From Mycobacterium heckeshornense (lineage in GTDB: Bacteria > Actinomycetota > Actinomycetes > Mycobacteriales > Mycobacteriaceae): 64,000 nt of DNA. Made by a program: the position numbers and the translations under genes. The notes beneath the pieces are model-generated. The model was given only the letters and a program-made list of their open reading frames with translations. It did no database searches and was not told the DNA's origin. Below are positions 41,370-49,095 of this stretch, piece by piece. The stretch spans positions 806,001 through 870,000 of the forward strand of contig NZ_AP024237.1 of the NCBI RefSeq assembly GCF_016592155.1, read 5' to 3'. The number at the start of each line of letters is the position of its first letter. Position 1 is the first letter of the stretch.

Positions 41370-42137
41370 GTGTACGACATGCCGGCCGAAATCGACGTCC
41401 AAGCCGATGGGCCACTGCGCATCATCACGCTGAACCGCCCAGACGCCCTCAACGCGGTCAACGACAGCCTGCACACCGGACTGGCGCAACTGTGGCCGCG
41501 CCTCAGCGACGACCGCTCGGCCCGAGCCGCGGTGCTCACCGGCAGCGGCCGGGCGTTCTCGGCCGGCGGCGACTTTCACTACCTGGCCGAGCTGTCCCAA
41601 GACGCAGATCTACGTGCCAAGACCATCGCGCACGGCCGCGAGATCGTGCTCGGCATGGCGCGGTGCCGCGTTCCGGTAATAGCAGCGGTCAACGGCCCCG
41701 CTGTCGGGTTGGGTTGCAGCCTGGTGGCGCTGTCCGACATCGTCTACATCGCCGAGGAGGCCTATCTCGCCGACCCGCACGTGCAGGTCGGGCTGGTCGC
41801 GGCCGATGGCGGCCCGATCACCTGGCCGCTGCACATCAGTTTGCTGCTGACCAAGGAATACGCGTTGACCGGCGCGCGCATCCCCGCGGCGAAGGCCGCG
41901 GAGCTCGGGCTGGCCAACCACGTGGTCGCCGATCCGCTGGCCGAGGCGGTGTCGTGCGCCAAGCGAATCATGGAACTACCGCAACAGGCCGTGGAGAGCA
42001 CTAAGCGAGTGCTCAATGTGCACCTCGAGCGTGCGGTGCTGGCTACGCTCGACTTCGCCCTGACCGCGGAGAACCAGTCTTTCCAGACTGATGATTTCCG
42101 CTCAATCGTTACCAAGCTGACCGCGGGCAAAAACTAA
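41370..42137 (+). CDS. Crotonase-fold protein without the usual catalytic glutamates
   Basis: The product is 255 residues from GTG 41370, with TAGGAG upstream. The oxyanion-hole segments are AFSAGGDFHYLAEL and NGPAVGLGCSLVAL. In enoyl-CoA hydratase the Glu of GCE and the Glu 20 residues later activate water; here they are Ser117 and His137 (LADPHVQVG). The fold binds acyl-CoA, but simple hydration is doubtful. A decarboxylation, hydrolysis, isomerisation or ring opening is possible. It is the last gene of the FadD-ACAD operon and is followed by strong hairpins. Confidence 0.9.
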   Translation: MYDMPAEIDVQADGPLRIITLNRPDALNAVNDSLHTGLAQLWPRLSDDRSARAAVLTGSGRAFSAGGDFHYLAELSQDADLRAKTIAHGREIVLGMARCRVPVIAAVNGPAVGLGCSLVALSDIVYIAEEAYLADPHVQVGLVAADGGPITWPLHISLLLTKEYALTGARIPAAKAAELGLANHVVADPLAEAVSCAKRIMELPQQAVESTKRVLNVHLERAVLATLDFALTAENQSFQTDDFRSIVTKLTAGKN

Positions 42138-42157
42138 CTTAGCAGGCACCCCCACGA

Positions 42158-42212
42158 GCGTGACGGTGCAGTCACGCCGGGCGGCCAGCGTGACGCTAGC
42201 GTCACGCTGGCC
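42158..42212. terminator. Two hairpins sharing the stem GCGTGAC/GTCACGC
   Basis: First GCGTGAC-GGTGCA-GTCACGC at 42158-42177, then a perfect 30-bp palindrome at 42183-42212 (half-arm GGCCAGCGTGACGCT). They lie ~20 bp after the crotonase stop and before the next promoter, as expected for a terminator or a dispersed palindromic repeat. No T-tract follows. Confidence 0.55.
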
Positions 42213-42378
42213 TGGGGGCGGCATCGGGCCCACTCCGCCGACTTCGTGCCGTTGGCATCGGCCGGACGAGCGACGGAACACCGTCGCCCCGCGGCGTGCA
42301 GGCGGCAAACCATGGCCTGGCCATGTCCGGCGGCACCGCCGACCGGCCGCCGTTGTTGCAATCCGTACTCTCCTATTG

Positions 42379-42395
42379 AGAGAATAATGTTCTCA
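42379..42395. promoter_or_regulatory. AGAGAATA operator, copy 2 (before the thiolase gene)
   Basis: AGAGAATA-A-TGTTCTCA matches copy 1 with two arm changes and ends 23 bp before the thiolase start at 42419, linking this unit to the FadD/reductase promoter. Confidence 0.65.
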
Positions 42396-42418
42396 TATCG
42401 CTGCGAATGGAGACTGCC

Positions 42419-43558
42419 GTGCCTGAAGCCGTCATCGTGTCCGCCCTGCGCACCCCCATCGGTACGGCCGGAAAAGGAACGCTGCGCGACACCACCGCCT
42501 ATGAGTTGGCGCATCACGTGGTCTCGGAAGCCGCCGCCGGCCTGGACCCGGCACAAGTCGACGACGTGATCCTGGGCGAGGGTCTCTACGGCGGCGGTGT
42601 GCTGGCCCGTCACGCCGCCATCACGACGGGCCTGACCTCTGTGCCGGGGCTGGCCAACAACCGGCATTGCGCGGCCGGTCAGGCGGCGGTACAGAGCGCC
42701 GCGGCCAGCATTCGCGCCGGCATGGACCAACTGATTATCGCCGGCGGCGTGAACTCCGCGTCCACCTCACCGCGGTCGCGGATCCAGGTGGACGGCGAGT
42801 GGGTCGACTGGTTCCCGCCCACCCACCCCGACCGGCCCGACGCGCCGAACCTCGACATGTCGATCACCGTCGGCTGGAACGCCGCAGTCAAAGCCGGAAT
42901 CAGCCGCGAGGAGATGGACGCCTGGGCGCTACGGTCGCATCGCAACGCGATCGCCGCGATCGACGAGGGCCGCTTCAAGGAAGAGATCGTTCCCATCGAG
43001 ACCCCGCATGGGCTTTTCTCGGTCGACGAGCATCCGCGCCGGGACACCAGCATGGAAAAGCTGGCCGCGCTCAAGCCGCTGCATCCGGAAATTGAGGGCT
43101 TCTCGATCACGGCGGGCAATGCCTGCGGCGCCAACGACGGTGCTGCCGTGCTGACGATCGCCAGCGACCGGCTGGGTCTGCCCGCGCTGGCTACCGTGCG
43201 GGCCTGGGCCTCGGTAGGGGTCGACCCTGCGGACACTGGCCTGGCGCCGGTCGAGGCGATCCCGAAAGCCCTTGCCCGCGCTAAGCTTTCGCTCTCCGAT
43301 GTGGACCTGTTCGAAATCAACGAGGCGTTCGCGTCGATGTGTGTGGCCACCGTCAAGCTGCTCGAAATCGACCCGGACCGCGTCAACGTCAACGGCAGCG
43401 GCTGCTCGCTGGGGCATCCGGTAGCCGCGACCGGAGCACGGATGCTGGTCACCCTGGTGCACGAACTGCGCCGTCGCGGCGGCGGCATCGGGGTGGCGGC
43501 AATGTGTGCGGGCGGCGGAATGGGTTCCGCAACCGTCATCGAGGTCCCGTCGCCATGA
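42419..43558 (+). CDS. Acetyl-CoA acyltransferase (thiolase)
   Basis: The product is 379 residues from GTG 42419 (GGAGA upstream; ATG 42407 is an alternative). The nucleophile is Cys84 in NNRHCAAGQAAVQ. EINEAFASM, NVNGSGCSLGHPVAATGAR with the His, and AAMCAGGGMGSA with the second Cys complete a full thiolase active site, unlike the thiolase-like protein at 15472. It should cleave a beta-ketoacyl-CoA with CoA, releasing acetyl- or propionyl-CoA as the last step of the pathway. The MeaB-like gene starts 7 bp after its stop. Confidence 0.94.
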   Translation: MPEAVIVSALRTPIGTAGKGTLRDTTAYELAHHVVSEAAAGLDPAQVDDVILGEGLYGGGVLARHAAITTGLTSVPGLANNRHCAAGQAAVQSAAASIRAGMDQLIIAGGVNSASTSPRSRIQVDGEWVDWFPPTHPDRPDAPNLDMSITVGWNAAVKAGISREEMDAWALRSHRNAIAAIDEGRFKEEIVPIETPHGLFSVDEHPRRDTSMEKLAALKPLHPEIEGFSITAGNACGANDGAAVLTIASDRLGLPALATVRAWASVGVDPADTGLAPVEAIPKALARAKLSLSDVDLFEINEAFASMCVATVKLLEIDPDRVNVNGSGCSLGHPVAATGARMLVTLVHELRRRGGGIGVAAMCAGGGMGSATVIEVPSP

Positions 43559-43565
43559 TGTCTAG

Positions 43566-44468
43566 ATGAACGTCGCCGAGCTGATCGCCGCCGCGCGCAA
43601 CGGATCTCCGCGCGCCGCTGGCCGGTTGCTCAGCCTGATCGAAGGCGAGCGGCGCGACGAGGTGCTGGCCAGCATCGGGCCGTCGTCGGTGCGCGTCATC
43701 GGGGTCACCGGACCGCCGGGCGCAGGCAAGTCCACGACGATCGCCGCGCTCGTCGGGGCCTACCGGCAGCGGGAGCTGCGAGTGGCCGTGCTGGCCGTCG
43801 ACCCCTCCTCGCCGTTCAGTGGCGGCGCGCTGCTGGGCGACCGGATCCGGATGACCAGGCATATCAACGACTCTCAGGTGTTGATCCGTTCGCTGGCAAC
43901 CCGCGGCCACCTGGGCGGTCTGGCCGCGGCCGTACCTGCGGCCATCCGGCTGCTGGGCGCCCTGGGTTATGACGTGATCCTGCTGGAGACCGTAGGCGTG
44001 GGCCAGTCGGAGGTCGAGATCGCCGCCGTGGCCGATCCGACCGTCGTCATCCTCAACCCGGGCGCGGGCGACGCGGTGCAGGCCGCCAAAGCCGGGTTGC
44101 TCGAAGTCGCCGACATTGTGGTCGTCAACAAGGCCGACCGCGACGGCGCCAACCAGACCATTCGCGACCTGCGCGCGGAAACCAAGGTACCCATCCTGAC
44201 GCTCGTTGCCGCCCGTGGTGAGGGCGTGTCCGAGTTGGCGGAGGCCATCGACGCTCACCACCGCGCCGATAGCCGGGAACGCCGGGTGGCCCGGGCGCGT
44301 GCACAGATTCTCTCGCTGGCCCAAACCTGGCTGCGCAGCCACCGCGATCTTGACCGGTTGGCCGAGTCGGTCGCCGACGGGCGCGACGATCCGTACACCG
44401 CAGCCGAGCGGCTGATCAGAGTGGGCGAGCGGACCCAAAATCCCCTCGCCACGCCGCTAGACGGGTGA
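43566..44468 (+). CDS. meaB: MeaB/ArgK-type GTPase, chaperone of the B12 mutase
   Basis: The product is 300 residues. Walker A GPPGAGKST is at residues 49-57. VDPSSPFSGGALLGDRIRM, ETVGVGQSEVEIAAVAD and VNKADRDGAN are the G3 family signatures. MeaB proteins load and protect adenosylcobalamin in methylmalonyl-CoA-type mutases. The C-terminal dimerisation arm seems shorter than in MeaB of other bacteria (~330 residues). Its place in the same block as the split mutase at 32621, 9 kb upstream, suggests it serves that mutase rather than the housekeeping MutAB. Confidence 0.93.
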   Translation: MNVAELIAAARNGSPRAAGRLLSLIEGERRDEVLASIGPSSVRVIGVTGPPGAGKSTTIAALVGAYRQRELRVAVLAVDPSSPFSGGALLGDRIRMTRHINDSQVLIRSLATRGHLGGLAAAVPAAIRLLGALGYDVILLETVGVGQSEVEIAAVADPTVVILNPGAGDAVQAAKAGLLEVADIVVVNKADRDGANQTIRDLRAETKVPILTLVAARGEGVSELAEAIDAHHRADSRERRVARARAQILSLAQTWLRSHRDLDRLAESVADGRDDPYTAAERLIRVGERTQNPLATPLDG

Positions 44469-44544
44469 TTTTGCATCTGGTCGCGCTGCCGGCGCGAGGC
44501 GATGCAGCCAGCGTTCGATGCAATCCTGGCTACGGTCAGGCCGG

Positions 44545-44558
44545 TAGCCAATCGGCTA
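44545..44558. promoter_or_regulatory. TAGCC operator, copy 1 (before TetR 44570)
   Basis: TAGCCAATCGGCTA differs from the perfect dyad TAGCCGATCGGCTA by one base and ends 11 bp before the TetR start: a position for autoregulation. Confidence 0.72.
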
Positions 44559-44569
44559 GCCTCAGGGGC

Positions 44570-45163
44570 ATGGCGTCCAGCGCGGCCGCAAGCCGATTCC
44601 GCGACATCACGCGCAGTGCCGCACAGACACGCATCCTCGACGCCGCGCTGAAACTGATCGCCGAAAACGGAGTGGGCGGGACGTCGCTGCAAATGATCGC
44701 CGACGAGATCGGTGTCACGAAAGCGGCGGTCTACCACCAGTTCAAGACCAAGGAGGAGATTGTCATCGCGCTCACCGAGCGCGAACTCGCGGGATTGGAG
44801 GAGACACTGGAGGCCGCGGAAGCCGAGGAAAGCCAGCCGCGCGCCCGCGAGCTGCTGCTGGACCGGGTAATCGATCTGGCCGTGCAACGCCGCGGCGCGA
44901 TGAGCACCCTGCAGTTCGATCCCGTCATCGTCCGACTGCTTGCCGAGCACGAACCCTTCCAGCGGTTTATCCAACGTCTCTACGGCGTGCTGGTGGGCGA
45001 CGCCGGCGACGACGCGCGAGTGTCGGCGGCGATGCTCTCGGGTGCCATCGCTGTCGGCGTCATGCACCCCTTGGTGGCGGGCATCGACGACGAAAAGCTG
45101 CGCGCTCAATTGCTTCGTCTTACCAGGCGATTCATGAACCTGAACCGTGCAAGCCGCTCCTGA
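44570..45163 (+). CDS. TetR-family regulator of the TAGCC operator set
   Basis: The product is 197 residues from ATG 44570; the ORF extension to 44465 would cover the operator. The HTH at roughly residues 30-70 reads SLQMIADEIGVTKAAVYHQF, followed by KTKEEIVIALTERELAGLEE. It is the only regulator next to four copies of a 14-18-bp dyad, at its own promoter, before the SDR at 45247 and twice before the membrane operon at 46287. It is therefore inferred to repress itself and those genes. The ligand is unknown. Confidence 0.9.
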   Translation: MASSAAASRFRDITRSAAQTRILDAALKLIAENGVGGTSLQMIADEIGVTKAAVYHQFKTKEEIVIALTERELAGLEETLEAAEAEESQPRARELLLDRVIDLAVQRRGAMSTLQFDPVIVRLLAEHEPFQRFIQRLYGVLVGDAGDDARVSAAMLSGAIAVGVMHPLVAGIDDEKLRAQLLRLTRRFMNLNRASRS

Positions 45164-45187
45164 CCGCACTGCGCGGTTGTCGAGTAG

Positions 45188-45201
45188 TAGACGATCGGCT
45201 A
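45188..45201. promoter_or_regulatory. TAGCC operator, copy 2 (before the SDR)
   Basis: TAGACGATCGGCTA, one mismatch from the dyad, 45 bp upstream of ATG 45247. Confidence 0.7.
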
Positions 45202-45246
45202 GTGTGCTGTCGCCGCACGGCCACCCCGCTGTACGAGGGAGAACAG

Positions 45247-46137
45247 ATGACATCGCGACGACGCGACGACGAGGTTCTGGTCGTTATCGGATCAGGTGGA
45301 ATGGGGCTGTGCATTGCCCGCCGCGTCGGCGCTGGCCGGGTCATCGTGTTGGCTGACATCGACAGAGCATGCTTGGACACCGCTGCCGAGGCCCTGAGCG
45401 GTGAGGGTCACCGGGTGGTGACCCGCGACGTTGATGTCACCTGCCGCAGCTCCGTCGGCGCGCTGGCCGAGCTGGCCGAGCGGAGCGGACGGGTCGCGGC
45501 TGTGGTTCATACCGCCGGGCTGTCGCCGCAGCAGGCATCCGCTCAGGCGATTCTGGCGGTCGATCTGCTCGGAGTGGCACTGGTTCTCGACGAATTCGGC
45601 GCGGTCATTGCACCGGGAGGTGCCGGTGTCGTGATCGCCAGCATGGCGGCCCACATGTACCCCGCATTGGATTCTGAGCTGGAGCGTCAACTGGCCAACA
45701 CGCCCACCGACGAGCTGCTGGACCTCGACGTTTGCACGTCGATCACAGACAGTCGCCTGGCATATCCGTTTGCCAAGCGGGCCAACCAAATCCGGGTCGC
45801 AGCTGCGGCAGCTGCGTGGGCCGAGCGTGGTGCCCGGATCAACTGCATCAGCCCGGGCATCATCTCGACCGCGATGGGAAGACTGGAATTGAGCGGCGAA
45901 TCTGGCACCTTGATGCAGGCCATGGTCGACAAGGCAGGCCTGCGGCGCATCGGCACACCCGACGACATCGCTGCCGCCACCGAATTTCTCCTCGGGCCAT
46001 CGGCCGGCTTCATCACCGGCACCGATCTTCTCGTCGACGGCGGAGTCGTCGCCGCACTTCACAGCGGGACAGTCGATCTCGGTATTGGCGGCGGAAGTAG
46101 CGTGTCCCCGGATTTGATCGAGGCGTCGAAGCAATAG
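45247..46137 (+). CDS. Short-chain dehydrogenase/reductase with unusual Gly motif
   Basis: The product is 296 residues from ATG 45247, with GAGGGAGA upstream. The cofactor motif is VIGSGGMGLCIA in place of TGxxxGxG. LADIDRACLDTAAEALSGEG gives the acidic NAD-type residue, and VVHTAGLS replaces NNAG. AYPFAKRANQIRVAAAA holds the Tyr and Lys, and GFITGTDLLVDGGVVA is the standard C-terminal segment. Residues after DGG extend ~30 beyond usual. It is a single-gene unit behind operator copy 2. The substrate is unknown. Confidence 0.87.
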   Translation: MTSRRRDDEVLVVIGSGGMGLCIARRVGAGRVIVLADIDRACLDTAAEALSGEGHRVVTRDVDVTCRSSVGALAELAERSGRVAAVVHTAGLSPQQASAQAILAVDLLGVALVLDEFGAVIAPGGAGVVIASMAAHMYPALDSELERQLANTPTDELLDLDVCTSITDSRLAYPFAKRANQIRVAAAAAAWAERGARINCISPGIISTAMGRLELSGESGTLMQAMVDKAGLRRIGTPDDIAAATEFLLGPSAGFITGTDLLVDGGVVAALHSGTVDLGIGGGSSVSPDLIEASKQ

Positions 46138-46201
46138 GTACATACATCGGCGCCGCCCGTGATGTCGCGTCCGCCCCGGAAGCCGTGCACCCTTGACCGC
46201 T

Positions 46202-46241
46202 GCTAGCCGATCGGCTAGCTTGAGGGGTAGCCGATCGGCAA
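46202..46241. promoter_or_regulatory. TAGCC operators, copies 3 and 4 (before the membrane operon)
   Basis: GCTAGCCGATCGGCTAGC at 46202-46219 is a perfect 18-bp palindrome; TAGCCGATCGGCAA at 46228-46241 is a second copy with one arm change, centres 24 bp apart. They lie 45-85 bp upstream of ATG 46287. Confidence 0.8.
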
Positions 46242-46286
46242 GCAGCGCGCTATTGATTGCGTGTGTCGTGGTGAGGATTCGAGACC

Positions 46287-47000
46287 ATGCGACGAACCGA
46301 TGGTGAGCTGATCCTGTTTTGGACCTTGCCCGCAGTGGCACTCATCTGGATCTCTGCGTTTTTCTTGTTCCCAGGATTCGTCCATCCGATGTCGCCGACG
46401 ATGTCGGCAGAGCAGGTCGCCGCCTTCTACCGTGACCCGGCGAACCTGTCGCGGATTCGCTACAGCATGATCTTGTTCAATTGGTTCTGCGTGGGTCTGA
46501 TCCCGATCGTGATGCTGCTCGTAATCCAGATCCGCCGGATGGCCCATCGCACGCCGATATTGTCCTACAGCATGCTGGCCTGCGCCGCCGGTGGGCCGGC
46601 GATCTTTCTCATCGCCAATCTTTTCTGGCTCCTCGCCGCCTTCCGCCCCGAACGACCTCCCGAGCTAACCCAGCTGTTCAACGATCTCGCCTGGCTCACC
46701 TTCACCATTCAGGTGCCCTACTTGATCATGCAATGCGTGCTGCTTGCCCTGGCGATCTATTGGGATCGCCAGGACCACAAGGTATTTAAGCCATGGGTGG
46801 CACATTTCAATCTCCTTGTCTCGGTTGCACTGGCACCCGCGGCTTTCACCGGACTGGCACTGGGCGGGCCAATGAGTTGGAACGGCCTCTTGCCGTTCTG
46901 GGTTAAGAACATCGCCATCGCCGTCTGGATTGCCGTGATGGGAGTTGTTATCGGCCAAGCGATCCAGCGACAAAGGATCGACGATGAGGTCGTCGTGTGA
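46287..47000 (+). CDS. Integral membrane protein, unknown
   Basis: The product is 237 residues with about six hydrophobic segments (near 8-30, 58-82, 90-117, 133-157, 172-195, 207-228). Between the first two is a periplasm-facing type loop, HPMSPTMSAEQVAAFYRDPA. I do not recognise the family. The next gene starts inside its end (GTGTGAG, 4-bp overlap). It shares with the next protein the arrangement of a loop with a single helix motif between the first membrane spans, so the two may form a pair. It is the first gene of the four-gene operon under the TAGCC operators. Confidence 0.7.
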   Translation: MRRTDGELILFWTLPAVALIWISAFFLFPGFVHPMSPTMSAEQVAAFYRDPANLSRIRYSMILFNWFCVGLIPIVMLLVIQIRRMAHRTPILSYSMLACAAGGPAIFLIANLFWLLAAFRPERPPELTQLFNDLAWLTFTIQVPYLIMQCVLLALAIYWDRQDHKVFKPWVAHFNLLVSVALAPAAFTGLALGGPMSWNGLLPFWVKNIAIAVWIAVMGVVIGQAIQRQRIDDEVVV

Positions 47001-47836
47001 GTGCCGCGAAGACAGCGACGGTGGCTGGCCTTGAGCCGACTGCGGGCTCGCCGCTTCGCCGGCTCGCCTGGCACTGTCGCCACAATCCCAAGCGCGAACT
47101 GTGGTTCGCGTGGTGGACAACTATCGTCTTTTACAACTTGTTCGCGGTGGCATTTTTCGTGCTCAGCCGCACCCAGCCACCGCCGAGTCCGGCCTGGGAT
47201 ACCCCACGGGTTGTGCAGTGGTTCAACCACAACCGTTACGGAATCCTCATCGGGTTCGGCATCATGTTCCTCATTACGGGCATGACGGCGCCAACCAACG
47301 CGCTCATCGCCTATTCAATGCGGCGGATGTCGGTGAGTCGTGCCTTCGGATACTCGTACCTCGTCCTGTATTCGCTGAGCGCGATACCCGGGATGTTATT
47401 GATGTGTATCGCGCTGACCGTCGGAGCCATGCGGCCCGATCGCGATCCCCAGCTCATCAGTTGGCTCTACGATTTCGCGTTCTTGTCATTCGTGGGGACT
47501 ATGGGAGTGTTCCTCATCGGCTCCTTGGTGTGGATGCTTGCGATCCTGATTGACAAGAATCGGGTATTTCCAAAGTGGTTCGGCTACCTCAACCTCTGCA
47601 ATGCACTCACCGAAGTAGTCGTGTCACCTGCTTGGCTCTTCAAGAGAGGAGTCTTCGCCTGGAATGGCCTGATCGCCTGGTGGATCGACATGGTCGTGTT
47701 CGGTTTTTACACAGGCGTTTTCATCTTCCTGCTCAGGCGACTGATCCAGCGCGAAGACTTCAGTACCGGCCCCCTGCCAGACCTGGCGCCGACTAGGGAA
47801 GGTGGCGCATCGGTTTTGGCGAAGGGGGCGTCATGA
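46997..47836 (+). CDS. Integral membrane protein, unknown
   Basis: The product is 279 residues from GTG 46997, overlapping the previous stop. It has about six hydrophobic segments, for example TTIVFYNLFAVAFFVLS, GILIGFGIMFLITGMTAP and MGVFLIGSLVWMLAILID. The loop after the first span has the pattern PAWDTPRVVQWFNHNRYG, resembling the place of the AEQVAAFYRDP loop in the preceding protein. There are no His clusters of haem-copper type. It overlaps the following oxidase-like gene by four bases (ATGA). The function is unknown; a partner for the subunit III/IV-like proteins is possible. Confidence 0.7.
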   Translation: MSAAKTATVAGLEPTAGSPLRRLAWHCRHNPKRELWFAWWTTIVFYNLFAVAFFVLSRTQPPPSPAWDTPRVVQWFNHNRYGILIGFGIMFLITGMTAPTNALIAYSMRRMSVSRAFGYSYLVLYSLSAIPGMLLMCIALTVGAMRPDRDPQLISWLYDFAFLSFVGTMGVFLIGSLVWMLAILIDKNRVFPKWFGYLNLCNALTEVVVSPAWLFKRGVFAWNGLIAWWIDMVVFGFYTGVFIFLLRRLIQREDFSTGPLPDLAPTREGGASVLAKGAS

Positions 47837-48432
47837 CGCAGTTTACGGGAAGCAGCTCTCGACCACACGAGGCAGAGAAATCTGCCAAGTTTGTGCCTGG
47901 ACAACCCGACATGTGGGCCTTCGTTTTATTCGAGGCGCTGGTCTTCACGAGTTACTTCGTCGTCTACATGATCTTTCGTACCCAGAACCCCGAACTTTAC
48001 CTCAGATCCCAAGCGCAGCTGGATCTGCGCATCGGCGTTTTCGAAACCCTCGTCCTGCTGATGAGTTCGTGGTCCATGGCTCGATGCGTCCAGGCATCCC
48101 GCAGTGGGGCGCTGCGTGCCGCGTTGGCTAATACCATGGCCACCATGGTCTTTGGATTCGCGTTCCTCGTTTCAAAGGTCTCCGAGTGGGTCAGATATAT
48201 CCATCGAGGTTTCGGGTTCTCCACCGACGAGTTCTTCCAGCACTATTTCTTTCTGACCGGGATCCACTTCCTGCACCTATTGATCGGCTTCATTGCGCTA
48301 GGTGTCGTCGTCTATCAGCTCCGCAGTCCGGCCCGGCGATCGCAGGAGCTCGTCGAAACCGGTGCCACCTACTGGCACACCGTCGACTTCCTGTGGATCG
48401 TCATCTTCGCATTGCTGTACGTCGTGAGGTGA
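47833..48432 (+). CDS. Cytochrome c oxidase subunit III-family protein (CtaE/NorE-like)
   Basis: The product is 199 residues with five hydrophobic segments. GQPDMWAFVLFEALVFTSYF, the His-rich FFLTGIHFLHLLIGFIAL and the C-terminal GATYWHTVDFLWIVIFALLY are the COX3 signatures. The length suits the five-helix NorE-type rather than the seven-helix form. COX3 stabilises subunit I of haem-copper oxidases. No subunit I or II gene lies near, so this protein would have to join the housekeeping oxidase or act on its own. Start ATG 47833 overlaps the previous stop. Confidence 0.88.
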   Translation: MTQFTGSSSRPHEAEKSAKFVPGQPDMWAFVLFEALVFTSYFVVYMIFRTQNPELYLRSQAQLDLRIGVFETLVLLMSSWSMARCVQASRSGALRAALANTMATMVFGFAFLVSKVSEWVRYIHRGFGFSTDEFFQHYFFLTGIHFLHLLIGFIALGVVVYQLRSPARRSQELVETGATYWHTVDFLWIVIFALLYVVR

Positions 48433-48435
48433 TCA

Positions 48436-48726
48436 GTGAACACCGGATTTAAGAAAAGATTGCTACTAGCGTGGCTGCTCCTTTCGGCGATCACGCTGGC
48501 CTATCTATGGCTGGGCTCCGTCGATCCCGCTCAGGCACTGCGGACAAACGCCGTGGTTACCACCAGCGCGATCGTGATGGCGCTCATCAAGGTCCGCATC
48601 GTCTTCCGCGAGTTCATGGAAGTCCGGCACGCTCCTGTCTTATTGTGTCGCCTCACCGATGGCTGGGTCGTGCTGATGGCTGTGTGCTTACTCGGCAGCT
48701 ACTTTGTGGGTATGGCCGTCCGATGA
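48436..48726 (+). CDS. Cytochrome c oxidase subunit IV-family protein (prokaryotic type)
   Basis: The product is 96 residues from GTG 48436, 3 bp after the COX3-like stop. It has three hydrophobic segments (about 8-28, 37-57, 71-94) with ALIKVRIVFREFMEVRHAP between the second and third, which is the signature of the prokaryotic COX4/NorF-like family. NorE/NorF-type pairs of subunits III and IV are known near nitric oxide reductases and alternative oxidases; none is present here. It is the last gene of the operon. Confidence 0.85.
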   Translation: MNTGFKKRLLLAWLLLSAITLAYLWLGSVDPAQALRTNAVVTTSAIVMALIKVRIVFREFMEVRHAPVLLCRLTDGWVVLMAVCLLGSYFVGMAVR

Positions 48727-48759
48727 CCCACGGCCCACGATCCATGCGCGTTCGCCAAC

Positions 48760-49090
48760 TCGGCTGACCTGCAATTCGAGGTCATTCACCGGGCGGACGA
48801 CATGCCCAGTTTTGTCTGGCGGCCACGAAGGTTTCCGCAAATTTGCTTGGTGGACCGATGTTTTCGACAACACACTGCGAAAAGCCGAGGTGGCCGGCTG
48901 GCCGGTGGTGTGGTCCGGCGGCCAGGACGAGGGCACCCGGTTCGCCTATTTCGAACCCGCAGGCGGCCAGGCGACGGTGTTCGAACTCATGGAGTCGACT
49001 GACGCAACCCCGTGGCCATGGCCAAGCTGGTGCGCGATGCCGCAAACGGTTGGGACGGAACTGATCCGGTCCGTGTCCTGTGGAGCGGAT
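48760..49090 (+). pseudogene. Decayed glyoxalase/VOC-like fragment
   Basis: No intact gene fills the gap before 49096. In one frame TLRKAEVAGWPVVWSGGQDE then GTRFAYFEPAGGQATVFELM looks like the C-terminal half of a VOC (glyoxalase-fold) protein; a frame change near 49005 is needed to continue with KLVRDAANGWDGTDPVRVLW. The N-terminal half is scrambled over two frames (ADLQFEVIHRADDMP is the best piece). The remnant ends just before the convergent KstD-like gene. Confidence 0.55.
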
Positions 49091-49095
49091 AGCGC

